Positions 33,015-43,285 of a stretch of DNA of 64,000 nt are shown piece after piece. The translations under genes and the position numbers were made by a program. Position 1 is the first letter of the stretch; each line of letters starts with the position of its first letter. This DNA is from Desulfovibrio sp. A2 (GTDB lineage Bacteria > Desulfobacterota > Desulfovibrionia > Desulfovibrionales > Desulfovibrionaceae). Location of the stretch: the NCBI RefSeq assembly GCF_000226255.1, contig NZ_AGFG01000058.1:1-64000 (forward strand), written 5' to 3'. The notes beneath the pieces are model-generated. The model did not search any database and was not told the DNA's origin. It was given only the letters and a program-made list of their open reading frames with translations.

Positions 33015-33232
33015 GAATTTTCCGCGTCCGCCCGCGTTGTCGCGGTGCCTGGCCAGTCCGGGCGCGCGTCCGCGCATGGGGAGGGCCGCGTCGCGGAATC
33101 GGACGGATTGGAGTTTGATCGCCCAGCCCCGAATACCGGTGCGCTGGTGCGAGATTGTCTGGCGCACGGACGCCATGATGAGCAAGAGCAAGACATGCGA
33201 GCATGCGCCGGAAACCCCGGCCGGAGGATAGA

Positions 33233-33640
33233 ATGCTGTATTGCGCCGTGCTGACCCCCCTCGGCGACGATGGATTCGCCGTGACCTTCCCCGACTTTCC
33301 CGATGCCGCCCCCGACGACGTGGGGGCCGACACCCTGTGCGAAGCCTACGGCATGGCCGAGGAAGCGCTGGCCGAACACGTGCGCGGCCTGCTGGCCCGT
33401 GGCGAAACCCTGCCCGAGCCCACCCCGCCGGACCGGTTGCCCACGGCCCCGCCCGCCGGAGCCGCGTTGTTCATGGTGCCCGTGCGCCTGGAGCCGCGCC
33501 GGGTGGTCAAGGTAACCCTGACCATGACAGAGCAGGAAAAGGACAAGCTGGATGCCGTGGCCGCCGACTGGAACATGAGCCGGTCGCAGGTGGTGGTGGC
33601 GGCGCTTCGAGATCTCTGTGACCGTATGGGCTGCCCCTGA
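33233..33640 (+). CDS. HicB-family antitoxin-like protein (no HicA nearby)
   Basis: 135 residues. The N-terminal half is a HicB-type RNase H-like fold: YCAVLTPLGDDGFAVTFPDFP, then the helix EAYGMAEEALAEHVRGLL. The C-terminal half is a ribbon-helix-helix-like DNA-binding region, VKVTLTMTEQEKDKLDAVA and NMSRSQVVVAALRDL. In two-gene systems HicB neutralises the small mRNA-cleaving HicA toxin and represses the operon. Here the 220 bp upstream and 430 bp downstream hold no frame with a HicA-like sequence, so this is an orphan that may act as a stand-alone regulator. ATG 33233 has GGAGG 6 nt upstream. An ATG at 33203 is less well placed. Confidence 0.85.
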   Translation: MLYCAVLTPLGDDGFAVTFPDFPDAAPDDVGADTLCEAYGMAEEALAEHVRGLLARGETLPEPTPPDRLPTAPPAGAALFMVPVRLEPRRVVKVTLTMTEQEKDKLDAVAADWNMSRSQVVVAALRDLCDRMGCP

Positions 33641-33670
33641 CGCAGGCGGCGCTTTGCGGCCGATGACTGC

Positions 33671-33744
33671 GTCAGGCGGCCCTTTCGCTCCGGTCGGGTA
33701 CGAGAAGAGTACGCTCCCGTCGCGAAAGGGCCGCCTTCCTTGCC
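33671..33744. repeat. nested palindrome, copy C (GTAC core family)
   Basis: 74-bp element after hicB. Outer arms GGCGGCCC / GGGCCGCC, inner arms CCCTTTCGC / GCGAAAGGG (perfect), core GTAC-GAGAAGA-GTACGCTCC. It begins with the same GTCAGGCGG as copy A. Confidence 0.75.
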
Positions 33745-33967
33745 CTCGACACACAATTCGCCGCCTGCGCCGGTTGTGCCGTGGGCCGGTAAATGCAATG
33801 TTCTGGGGACAAACGCCCTCACGTCAGGGCCGCCTTCCTTGCTCTCGGCACGAAATCCACGGCAAACGCCGGGTTGTGCCGGAGGCCGGAAAGACGATGG
33901 CAGTGGGGCAAATGCCCTCGCGCGCGATGTCATGCGAGGGAGTGTCACCTTCCTTGTTTCTCCCGCC
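33728..33967. repeat. degenerate tandem repeat, about 99-bp unit
   Basis: The word GGGCCGCCTTCCTTG at 33728 recurs at 33827, and a third, partial copy (ACCTTCCTTG) is at about 33947. Between them CGCCGGTTGTGCC and CGCCGGGTTGTGCC, GGGCCGG and GAGGCCGG, and ACAAACGCCCTC and GCAAATGCCCTC also line up. The first unit overlaps the end of palindrome copy C. No gene is supported. Confidence 0.65.
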
Positions 33968-34075
33968 AATCCCGCCCCGTCATGCACGGGCCTGCTGACA
34001 GGCCGCGTCGGCGTGCCTATGGTGTGCCGATGCGGCGTTTTTTGTGCATCGCACGTCAGTCACGCGGAGTTGCCC

Positions 34076-35065
34076 ATGCCTGAGTTGCCAGAGGTGGAGA
34101 CCATTGCCTGCGGTTTGCGGCCCCAGTTGACGGGGCGGCGCATCGTGTCCGTTTCGGTGCGCAACGAAGGGACCGTACAGGGTGATGCGGCAGCGTTTGC
34201 TCGGTGCGTGCCGGGGCGCGTCATTTCTGGGGTGGGTCGGCGCGGCAAGTTGTTGCTGATGGAACTGGCCCCGCCGGGCGGCCCGGACGGCCCGGATGCC
34301 GCAGACGGTGGGGCGCGTGGGGCCGCCGGGGCAGGGGCCGATGTTTCGTCCGAAGCGCCGCCCGACGCTGCCGATCTGATGGCTTGCCGCGATGCGGCGG
34401 GGAAGGCAGCCGGAACTGGCGGCACGGGCGGCAACCGCGTGCCGCATCTGCTGGGCGTGCACCTGAAGATGACCGGGCGGCTTTTCGTCTACGGGCCGGA
34501 GGTCGCGCCCAACGCGCACACCCGCGTGGTGTTTGGGCTGGACGACGGCAACCGGCTGTTCTTCGACGATGCGCGCAAGTTCGGCTATGTGCGCGCCCTG
34601 TCAGACGCGGACTTGGCCACGTGGGACTTCTGGCGTTCGCTGGGGCCGGAGCCGCTGGAAATCGACGCGCCGGACTTCGCGGAGTTGTTCCGGGGGCGGC
34701 GGGGGCGCATCAAGGCGCTGCTGCTGGACCAGACGGTCATTGCGGGCATCGGCAACATCTACGCCGACGAATCGCTGTTCCGTGCGTCCATCCGGCCGGA
34801 TGCGCAGGCGGGCGATCTCTCGCCCGCCCGTCTGCGCGTGTTGCACGGCCATCTGGTGGACGTGCTGCGCGAATCCATCGCCGAATGCGGCAGTTCCATC
34901 CGTGATTATCGCGACGCCCACGGCGACGCCGGGGCCTTCCAGAACCGCTTTCGGGTGTACGGCAGGTCCGGGCAGCCGTGCGTGGCCTGCGGGCGCACGC
35001 TGACCACGGGCAAGGTGGCCGGGCGCACCACGGTGTACTGCGAACGTTGCCAGAAGTTGAAATAG
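34076..35065 (+). CDS. mutM: formamidopyrimidine-DNA glycosylase (Fpg/MutM)
   Basis: 329-residue DNA repair glycosylase/AP lyase that removes 8-oxoguanine and formamidopyrimidines. The N-terminus MPELPEVETIACGL gives the catalytic Pro after Met removal and the next Glu. GRRGKLLL carries the conserved beta-hairpin lysine, HLKMTGRLFV and DDARKFGYVRAL follow, and QTVIAGIGNIYADE is the helix-two-turn-helix. The zinc finger is CVACGRTL...YCERCQ. At 329 residues it is longer than the usual about 270, because of a Gly/Ala/Asp-rich insertion of about 55 residues (about 72-126) between MELAPPG and NRVPHLLG. ATG 34076 is fixed by MPELPE and a GGAG site. It converges on comEC with 16 bp between stops. 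Confidence 0.95.
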   Translation: MPELPEVETIACGLRPQLTGRRIVSVSVRNEGTVQGDAAAFARCVPGRVISGVGRRGKLLLMELAPPGGPDGPDAADGGARGAAGAGADVSSEAPPDAADLMACRDAAGKAAGTGGTGGNRVPHLLGVHLKMTGRLFVYGPEVAPNAHTRVVFGLDDGNRLFFDDARKFGYVRALSDADLATWDFWRSLGPEPLEIDAPDFAELFRGRRGRIKALLLDQTVIAGIGNIYADESLFRASIRPDAQAGDLSPARLRVLHGHLVDVLRESIAECGSSIRDYRDAHGDAGAFQNRFRVYGRSGQPCVACGRTLTTGKVAGRTTVYCERCQKLK

Positions 35066-35081
35066 CCGGGAGTACGGAGTG

Positions 35082-37868
35082 CTACTGCCCGCCGTCCGCG
35101 TCGTCGCCATCCGCGTCGCGGGCCGTGGTGACCGTGGCGGGGCCGGGCCATGCGCCCGTTCCGCTCACGCCATGCGCCCCCGCCGCATCCCAGCGGGCCA
35201 GCACCTGGCCTGATTCCGCCGTCACCAGCAGGGGAATGGACCGCTCCGCCAGCGCGGCGCGGGTGTCCGCCACGGGAAAGCCCCAGCGGTTGCGGTAGCC
35301 CGCGCTGGCGATGGCCACGCGGGGGCGCGCCGCGTCCAGCAGTTGCGGCAGCAGCTTCCGTTTGCCGCCGTGGTGGGGCACCACCAGCACCTCCGCCGAA
35401 AGGTCCCCGCCGGACGCCAGCAGCACGCGCAAGGCCGGGTCGCCCGCGTCGCCGGGGATCAGCGCCAGGCCGCGCCGGGTGCCGTCGTCCTCCCGCGTCA
35501 CCAGCCGCAACACCAGCGAGGCGTCGTTGCCGTCGAAGGCCGGGCCAGCCGCCTCCGGCAGCGGCGGGTGCAGCACTTCCAGTTCCAGCTCGTCCGCGAG
35601 GGGAATGCGTTGCCCGGCATGCCAGCGTTCCTCGCGCAGGCCGGTACGGCTCAGGATGGTGGCCAGCCGCGTGCCGTCCTCGCCGTGCGGCGGGTCTCCG
35701 TTGCCCGCCACCCGGCGTACGGCGAAGGTGTCGATGACGTACAAGAGGCCCCGCAGGTGGTCGCGGTCCGGGTGTGACCAGGCCACCGTGTCCAGCCGGG
35801 GCGGGCGGTTGTCGGTCAGCGCCGGGGCCACCACGCGGCGGCCCGTGTCCCACGAGCGCGAAGCCGTGCCACCGCCGTCCACCAGCATGCGCCCCCGCCC
35901 CCAATCCAGCGCCACCGATTGCCCTTGCCCCACGTCCAGCACGGCCAGCCGTACGGCCGGGTCGGCGGCGGCGACGTGGCGCGGCCACACCGGACCCAGC
36001 ACCAGCAGCGCCCCGGCGACCAGCAGCAGGGCGGCGCGGCGGCGCGCCTCGCCCGTCTGGTGCAGAACCGCCGCTCCCAGCAGCACCCACAGCCCCAGCA
36101 TGGCGGCGGGGTGCGGACGCAGCAACTGGGGGTTGCCCAGCAGCCCCGCGCCGTCCAGCCAACGCAGCACGACCAGCAGCAGGTCGAACGGCCAGCGCGC
36201 GACGAGCAGCAGCCATCCGGCCGCGTCCGGAAGGGCCGGGGCCAGCGCCATGCCCGCGAGCCCCAGCGGCAGCGCCACGCCGTCGATGAGCGGCAGGAAC
36301 AGCAGGTTCAGCGCGAACCACGGACTGGACGTGCCGAACACGCGCGCGGACAGGGGCAGCAGTATCAGCTGGATGCACAGGGTCACCCACAGGGTGCGCG
36401 CGGCGTACATGACGAGGCGGGTGCGCCACGTGCGGGCGGCCGCGCGGGGGGCGGCCCCGGCCCCGTGCTGGGCCGTTTGTCCGGCCGGGTTCCCGTCCCC
36501 ACGCCCATCCTGGGGCCACAGTTCCCCGATTTCGCGCAGCCGCCGGGGCAGCAGGGCGGCCAGCGGCCTGGCCAGGGCGATGCCCGCCACCGCGCAGGCG
36601 GAAAGCTGCAACGACAGGTCGTCCGCCGCGCCGGAGTCGAACAGCACGATGACGCACACCGCCCACAACAGGCCGTCCAGCAGCACCTGCGGCCTGCCGC
36701 GCCAGTACAGCCACCCCCAGAACACCAGCATCAGCGCCGCGCGCACCAGCGATGGGGGCGCGCCGCCCAGCCACACGTAGGCCAGCGCGGGCGGCAGGGA
36801 ACAGGCCAGGGCCAGCTTGCGGCGGGGAACGCGCAGGTACACGCCGGGGGCCACGCGCCCGGCCAGCAGCGCGGCCCCGGCCCCCAGCGCCGCCGCCGCG
36901 CACAGGTGCATGCCCGACAGGGCGATGGCGTGGATCAGCGAGGCGCGGGCCACCAGGTCCAGGTCACGGCTGTCCAGGTGAAAGCGGTCGCCCAGCACCA
37001 GCGCGGGCAGGAAGGCACCGGCCGGGGTGGGCGGTTCGGGCGCGGCGGCGGGAGCAGGACCGGCGGCGCTGATTTCCGTCCGTGGCCCTGAACCCGTAGC
37101 GTCGGCATCAGTGTTCGGCCCGCCATGCAGGGCGATGGCCCGCAACATGGCGGTGCGCAGGTTCTCGCGCAAAGTCCATCCCGTGGACGGCTCGCCTTCC
37201 ACGCGGGGCGCGCCCTTGGCGTGGGTGGTCCAGGCCCGGAAGCGCACGTCGCGTGAGGCCCAGAACGCCGCGCTGTCGTCCCCGCCGGGGTTGGCCAGCC
37301 CGCGCATGGGGGCCACGGCGGCGGTGACGGCCAGGCGGCTGCCCGGCGCGGGGCGCAGGGGCGGGTTCTGCCACGAAAGGGCCAGCAGGCCGGGCAGGGG
37401 AGGATTGTCGGGAAGAGAATCGGAGAACGGCGGAGATGCGGCGGAGTCCGTCGTCCCGGCGGAATTGCCCCGGCCTTCGGCGTGTCCGCCATCCGGCCGC
37501 ACGTTCGCCAGCAGCAGGCGAATGCGCCCGTCGGTGGTGGGGATGCATTCCGCCACCGTGCCGGTGAAGCGCACCGGGCGGCTGGTGTCCGCCCAGGCGG
37601 GCGTTGGCGGCGGCGGGCCGGGCTGGCGCAGCCATGCCGCCCCAAGCCCCGCGCCGAAGCACAGCGCGAATACGGCCACGCGGGCAAGGCCGCGCGCCCG
37701 CGCGCCCATGCCCAGCCACAGCAGCGCGGCCGCCGTGGCGGCCCACACGGGTTCGCCCCGTGGCGGCAGCGCGGCCAGCCCGGCCAGCGCCGCCAGCAGA
37801 CAGGCCTGCCGGAACAGCAGCGGGGGCAGCGGGGAGGAGGGCAGGGGCTGCGGAGATGGCTGGTGCAT
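35082..37868 (-). CDS. comEC: DNA uptake channel protein ComEC/Rec2
   Basis: 928-residue inner-membrane competence protein that forms the channel for single-stranded DNA entry. The N-terminal region has a soluble OB-like part (RPVRFTGTVAECIPTTDGR) between helices. The Competence domain follows (LVLGDRFHLDSRDLDLVARA, SLIHAIALSGMHLCAAAALG) with about ten hydrophobic helices. The C-terminal metallo-beta-lactamase domain shows LDVGQGQSVALD, AWSHPDRDHLRGL, and VLVVPHHGGKRK, close to the active-site histidine set of the nuclease-like domain. Length and order are normal. It lies 90 bp downstream of murA in the same direction. No other competence gene is visible in the window. The start at 37868 is the first ATG of the frame. 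Confidence 0.92.
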   Translation of the reverse strand: MHQPSPQPLPSSPLPPLLFRQACLLAALAGLAALPPRGEPVWAATAAALLWLGMGARARGLARVAVFALCFGAGLGAAWLRQPGPPPPTPAWADTSRPVRFTGTVAECIPTTDGRIRLLLANVRPDGGHAEGRGNSAGTTDSAASPPFSDSLPDNPPLPGLLALSWQNPPLRPAPGSRLAVTAAVAPMRGLANPGGDDSAAFWASRDVRFRAWTTHAKGAPRVEGEPSTGWTLRENLRTAMLRAIALHGGPNTDADATGSGPRTEISAAGPAPAAAPEPPTPAGAFLPALVLGDRFHLDSRDLDLVARASLIHAIALSGMHLCAAAALGAGAALLAGRVAPGVYLRVPRRKLALACSLPPALAYVWLGGAPPSLVRAALMLVFWGWLYWRGRPQVLLDGLLWAVCVIVLFDSGAADDLSLQLSACAVAGIALARPLAALLPRRLREIGELWPQDGRGDGNPAGQTAQHGAGAAPRAAARTWRTRLVMYAARTLWVTLCIQLILLPLSARVFGTSSPWFALNLLFLPLIDGVALPLGLAGMALAPALPDAAGWLLLVARWPFDLLLVVLRWLDGAGLLGNPQLLRPHPAAMLGLWVLLGAAVLHQTGEARRRAALLLVAGALLVLGPVWPRHVAAADPAVRLAVLDVGQGQSVALDWGRGRMLVDGGGTASRSWDTGRRVVAPALTDNRPPRLDTVAWSHPDRDHLRGLLYVIDTFAVRRVAGNGDPPHGEDGTRLATILSRTGLREERWHAGQRIPLADELELEVLHPPLPEAAGPAFDGNDASLVLRLVTREDDGTRRGLALIPGDAGDPALRVLLASGGDLSAEVLVVPHHGGKRKLLPQLLDAARPRVAIASAGYRNRWGFPVADTRAALAERSIPLLVTAESGQVLARWDAAGAHGVSGTGAWPGPATVTTARDADGDDADGGQ

Positions 37869-37912
37869 GCGGCCCGCCGGGCCTGCGGCGCAGGCGTGCG
37901 TGGGGTGAAGCG

Positions 37913-37947
37913 AAACGGGCGGGCCCGCCGCGTGGCGAACCCGCCCG
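37913..37947 (-). terminator. possible weak terminator after murA
   Basis: 8-bp stem CGGGCGGG / CCCGCCCG (37916-37923 with 37940-37947) with a 16-nt loop that can pair further; the minus strand continues TTTCGCTTC. It could reduce read-through from murA into comEC. Confidence 0.4.
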
Positions 37948-37958
37948 GAGGCGCGCGT

Positions 37959-39212
<1,254 letters not shown>

Positions 39213-39374
39213 GTGGTGGGGTGTGTCCTTTTACAGGTGTTCGCTGTGCGTATGTTCGCGGCGGAACGTGGTCCGCGCTGGTGATTGCTGTGTGTCGCCG
39301 TGCTGACGGTGCCGGGCGGCAAGGGCGGCAGGTCCGGAAATCGGGTGGCGGCGGGGAAATGGCCCGATTGCCTC

Positions 39375-39403
39375 TTGACCGGTCCGGACGCCGGGTGTAT
39401 ATG
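39375..39403 (+). promoter_or_regulatory. promoter of tRNA-His
   Basis: TTGACC (39375-39380), 17-bp spacer, TATATG (39398-39403); transcription would begin about 7 nt before the tRNA. Confidence 0.75.
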
Positions 39404-39416
39404 CGCTCTCTCTTAC

Positions 39417-39493
39417 GGCGGATGTAGCTCAGTTGGCAGAGCACCTGGTTGTGGCCCAGGTGGCCGTGGGTTCAAGTCCCATCATTCGCCCCA
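39417..39493 (+). tRNA. tRNA-His (GTG)
   Basis: 77 nt including the G-1 nucleotide at 39417 that pairs with C73. Acceptor GCGGATG / CATTCGC (one G-U), D-arm TAGCTCAGTTGGCAGAGC, anticodon loop TTGTGGC region with GTG, T-arm GTGGGTTCAAGTCCCAT, and encoded CCA. G-1 and C73 are hallmarks of tRNA-His. Confidence 0.96.
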
Positions 39494-39503
39494 TTGATTC
39501 CGT

Positions 39504-39527
39504 GCCCCGCGAAAGCGGGGCTTTTTC
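39504..39527 (+). terminator. terminator of tRNA-His
   Basis: 7-bp GC stem GCCCCGC / GCGGGGC with a GAAA tetraloop, followed by T5, 10 bp after the tRNA. Confidence 0.92.
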
Positions 39528-39767
39528 GTTTCCGGGGCCCGGCGCGGGGTGGAATGGCCAGTCATTCCGAAGCGTGCCGGAACATGGGCGGGCGGGCGCG
39601 TTTTCTTTGCGCGCGTCGCGTTCATGCAGGCCGGACCATACCCTTCCCGGCCCGGAAACGGAACCCCCGCCGTGGGTGGCGTCGGTCGGCGCTGCCGCCA
39701 GACCGTCGCCCGGCATCCATGAAACCGGCATGAAACGTGGTGGTTATGCCGAGGCGGCCTGCCGCCG

Positions 39768-42700
39768 TCATTGGCCGTGGGCGTCGAGCAAGGTGCGGAT
39801 GCTGCCGCAGGCGGTGCGCACCGCCGCGTCGAAGCGTTCCACCAGCCCCGCGACCGCTTGCGGCCCGCCCTGGTGTTCCGAGCCGCCCGTGGGCATGCCG
39901 CCGGGCGCGTCGCCATGCCCGTCGTCGGGCAGTTCCCCGGCCAGGATGAGGGCCGTGCGCTCCAGTTCGCGGGCGGCCACATGCACCTCGGTGGCGGAAA
40001 TGCTGCCCGCCGCGCCAGCCACGGCGTGCGCCCGTTCGGACAGGGCCCGCCATGCCGCCACCGGGCTGGCCGCGCCGCCGGGCGACTCCCGCAGCGCGGC
40101 CGAGGCAAGCCCGCGCAATTCCTCTCCCGCCGCCGCATAGGTGGCCACGAAGCTGCCCAGCACCCGCAGATACAGCCAGGCCTTGCCGTTCATGCGGCGC
40201 ACGCCGCCCGCCACGTCCAGTCCGGGCAGGGACGCGGGCAGGTCTTCGGGGGCGGGGCGGTGGGGCCGCGCGCCGCGAACGGCCTGCGAGTTGGGGGCGG
40301 AGCCGGGCAAGGGGCGCAGCGCGTCGGCGACGGGGGCGACGGGGGCGACAGTGGAATCCGGGGCGTTCCGGGCGTCATGAACGTCCGGTGCGGTGCGGGG
40401 CGGCATGAACCGGCGCAGGGTGGACAGCAGTTCCCCGCGTTCCACCGGCTTTGGCAGCCGCGTGGCGATGCCTGCCCTGCGCAGGGCATCCTCGTCCTCG
40501 CCCTCCACCCGCGCGGTGAAGGCGATGACCGGCGCACCCGGCCGCAGGCGCAGGCCGTTCGCCGCGCCGTGCTCGCGAATGGCCGTGGCCACCTGATAGC
40601 CGTCCATGCCCGGCATCTGGATGTCCAGCAGCACGGCGTCGAAGGGAGCGTCCGCCAGTGTCTCGGGCAGTGCGTGTGGCGGCCCGCCGGGCCCTTGCGG
40701 AGTTCCGTTCCCGTGGGCCAGCGCAGCCAGGGCCTCCTCGCCCGAAGGGGCCGTTTCCACGGCCACCCCCGCCGATGTCAGCATTTCCATGGCCACGGCG
40801 CGGTTGATGGGGTTGTCGTCCACCAGCAGCACCCGCGTCCCCCGCAGGGCCGGGTCGATCGGCTCGGGGAACGGGGCGCGCGCGGCGGGGTTACCCGCCG
40901 GGTCCGCGAACGAGCCGGGAATGGAGGCGGCTGCCGCCGCGCCGATGGGGGGGCGGTGGGGCCGTGGCGTGACAGCGAAAGCTGGGGAAGCTGGAGAAGC
41001 GGGGGACGTTGCCGCGTCGCATGCCGCCGTGGCTTCCTCGGGCTTGGTGACGGCGCGAAGGGCCGCCTCGCGCAGGGCGTGCAGCTTCACCGGCTTGATG
41101 AGCACCGCCAGCACCCCGAGGCGGGCGGCGGTGCCCGCGTCCGGTTCGCGGCCCATGGCGGCCGCCACCAGCAGCGGCGGCACGGTCACGCCCTCTTCGC
41201 GCAGCCGCATGAGAATGGTGGATGCCGCGCAGGCGCTGGGTATGTCGTCCTGTCCGGGCGTGCAGTCCGGGGGCGAGTCGGCCGGCGTGGCCAGCCCCTC
41301 GTTGGTGGCCCCGATCACCGGCAGGTACAGGCCGCAGAGCACGAAATCCCAGGAAGCGGCCCGTGCCGCTCCGCCCGCGTTCGGCGGGTCCGTCGGGTCA
41401 TGAACGCCCTGCGGGCCGTGCTGCACCGTGGGGCCGTCATACAGCGCGGCCCGCAGCGCGGCCACGTCCGGGGCCACCTGGCAACGCACGCCCAACTGGG
41501 CCAGCAGCCGGGCCAGCACGCGGGCGCAGGTGGGATTGGCCTCGGCCACCAGCGCCAGCCGCCCGGCCAATGCCGGGTGCGGGGTTTCGGCCGCTTCCCG
41601 CTCCGGCGGCAGGCCGAAGCGGGCGGTGAACCGGAAGGTGCTGCCCCGCCCAGGTTCGCTGTCCACGTCCACGTCGCCGCCCATGAGCTGCACGAGCGCC
41701 CGGACGATGGACAGCCCAAGGCCGGTGCCGCCGAAACGGCGCGACACGGACGCGTCGGCCTGGCTGTAGGATTCGAACAACCGCGCGCGCGCCTCGGGCG
41801 CGATGCCGATGCCGGTGTCGCGCACCGAGAAGGCCAGCGTCACGTCGGACATGCCCGAGGGACGGCCCGGCGTCGCGCCTGCCCGCGCGTCCGCCAGCGT
41901 ATCCGGCCCCTCGCCCGGCCCGACTTCCGTTGCGGGCAGGGCCACGCGGATGACCACCTCGCCCCGTTCGGTGAACTTGAAGGCGTTGGCCGCCAGGTTC
42001 ACCAGCACCTGGCGCAGGCGCAGCGGGTCGCCCACCAGCACCGGGGGCACGTCGGTGTCGATGTCCACCACCAGTTCGATGTCCTTGACGGCCAGCCGGT
42101 CGTGGAAGAGGTCGGTGACCTCCTCCAGCAGGTCGCGGGTGCGGAAGGGAATGGATTCCAGGGTCAGCCGCCCGGCTTCCAGCTTGGAAAAGTCCAGCAC
42201 CCCGTTCACCACCCCCAGCAGCGAACGGGCCGAAGAGCGCACCAGATTCAGGTATTCCCGTTGCTTGGGCGAAAGGTCCGTGCCAAGGGTGATGTCCACC
42301 ATGCCGATGACGGCGTTCATGGGGGTGCGCAGTTCGTGGGTGACCCCGGCCAGGAATTCGCTCTTGGCGTGGCTGGCCCGCTCCACGCGCGCCCGCGCCG
42401 TGTCCAGCGCGGCCGTGCGTTCGCGCACCGCGCGCTCCAGTTCGCCCTGCTGGACGGTAAGCTGGCGTTCGTGGCGTTCCACCTGTTCGAGCATGGAGTT
42501 GAAGGCGTCCACCAGTCGGCCGATCTCGTCGCGGCCATGGCGGGCGGCACGCAGGGAATAGTTGCGCTCTTCCGAGACCTTGCGGGCAATGAGGGCAAGC
42601 CCCGCCACCGGCGTCACCACGGTGCGCCGCAGAATGAGGATGATCAGCACCACCAGCGTCATGCCGATGATCGTGACGCGCACGGCGTTCTCGCGCACCA

Positions 42701-43166
42701 TGGCCGACAGGGCGTCGCTGATGCCGCGCGGCGATACCATCACCAGCACGGTGCCGATTTCCTCTCCCTGGTGGGCCAGCACCTCGCGCTCGATGATGAA
42801 ATCGCCGTCCGTGGTCCCGCTCCACGGCACGGGCCGCCAGTCCTCGTCACGCTGCATGCCGCCGAGCAGGGTTGCGCCGTCGCGCTCGAACAGGGCCACG
42901 GCGTACACCCGCTGGTCGTCCATTTCCGCCTCGATGACGGCGGCCATGGAGGCGGCGTCCAGGTTCCACGCGGGCGTCTGAAGCTGGCGCGCCGCACGTA
43001 CGGCCAGGCGGCGCGCGAAATCCTCGATGTCGCGGTGCATCTTGCGGCTGGCGGCGCTGTAGTCCGTGACCATGAACACCAGCAGCATCACCGTGGTGAC
43101 CAGCGCGATCAGCAGGCCGAGGCGGGTCTGGATGCCGGTGAGGGGGCGGGGAGCCTTGTCGGGCAT
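39768..43166 (-). CDS. hybrid sensor histidine kinase (HAMP-HisKA-HATPase-pseudoREC-REC-HPt)
   Basis: 1132-residue membrane kinase of the BarA/ArcB layout. Order: TM1 (about 15-35), periplasmic sensor of about 130 residues, TM2 (about 165-185), HAMP, a coiled coil, HisKA with phosphorylated His in [10 protein letters not shown] (about 277), HATPase with [20 protein letters not shown] and [10 protein letters not shown] first receiver domain lacks acidic residues ([18 protein letters not shown]) and is probably inactive, yet keeps the lysine in LIKPVK. A normal receiver follows ([28 protein letters not shown]), and then an HPt domain with AHAVAG near 1040. So a phosphorelay His-Asp-His is intact. 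ATG 43166 follows AAGGAC. No response regulator gene is adjacent. Confidence 0.92.
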   Translation of the reverse strand: MPDKAPRPLTGIQTRLGLLIALVTTVMLLVFMVTDYSAASRKMHRDIEDFARRLAVRAARQLQTPAWNLDAASMAAVIEAEMDDQRVYAVALFERDGATLLGGMQRDEDWRPVPWSGTTDGDFIIEREVLAHQGEEIGTVLVMVSPRGISDALSAMVRENAVRVTIIGMTLVVLIILILRRTVVTPVAGLALIARKVSEERNYSLRAARHGRDEIGRLVDAFNSMLEQVERHERQLTVQQGELERAVRERTAALDTARARVERASHAKSEFLAGVTHELRTPMNAVIGMVDITLGTDLSPKQREYLNLVRSSARSLLGVVNGVLDFSKLEAGRLTLESIPFRTRDLLEEVTDLFHDRLAVKDIELVVDIDTDVPPVLVGDPLRLRQVLVNLAANAFKFTERGEVVIRVALPATEVGPGEGPDTLADARAGATPGRPSGMSDVTLAFSVRDTGIGIAPEARARLFESYSQADASVSRRFGGTGLGLSIVRALVQLMGGDVDVDSEPGRGSTFRFTARFGLPPEREAAETPHPALAGRLALVAEANPTCARVLARLLAQLGVRCQVAPDVAALRAALYDGPTVQHGPQGVHDPTDPPNAGGAARAASWDFVLCGLYLPVIGATNEGLATPADSPPDCTPGQDDIPSACAASTILMRLREEGVTVPPLLVAAAMGREPDAGTAARLGVLAVLIKPVKLHALREAALRAVTKPEEATAACDAATSPASPASPAFAVTPRPHRPPIGAAAAASIPGSFADPAGNPAARAPFPEPIDPALRGTRVLLVDDNPINRAVAMEMLTSAGVAVETAPSGEEALAALAHGNGTPQGPGGPPHALPETLADAPFDAVLLDIQMPGMDGYQVATAIREHGAANGLRLRPGAPVIAFTARVEGEDEDALRRAGIATRLPKPVERGELLSTLRRFMPPRTAPDVHDARNAPDSTVAPVAPVADALRPLPGSAPNSQAVRGARPHRPAPEDLPASLPGLDVAGGVRRMNGKAWLYLRVLGSFVATYAAAGEELRGLASAALRESPGGAASPVAAWRALSERAHAVAGAAGSISATEVHVAARELERTALILAGELPDDGHGDAPGGMPTGGSEHQGGPQAVAGLVERFDAAVRTACGSIRTLLDAHGQ

Positions 43167-43285
43167 GCGGCGTCCTTTGTGGGGGCTCCGGACGGGGGTG
43201 TGGCGGCGGTTTTCCGTGCGCTTGGCGCGGTGCGCCCGTGCCCGGCGCACGGGGGCGAAGACGCGGGGCGCGTCCTCCGGCCAGC

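Noticed and set aside
33037..33231. 64-codon frame before hicB as a HicA toxin
   Set aside because: No HicA features (short basic dsRBD-like fold with catalytic His); composition is that of random GC-rich DNA.
33728..33967. CRISPR array
   Set aside because: Repeat units are about 99 bp, few and degenerate, with no regular spacers and no cas genes.
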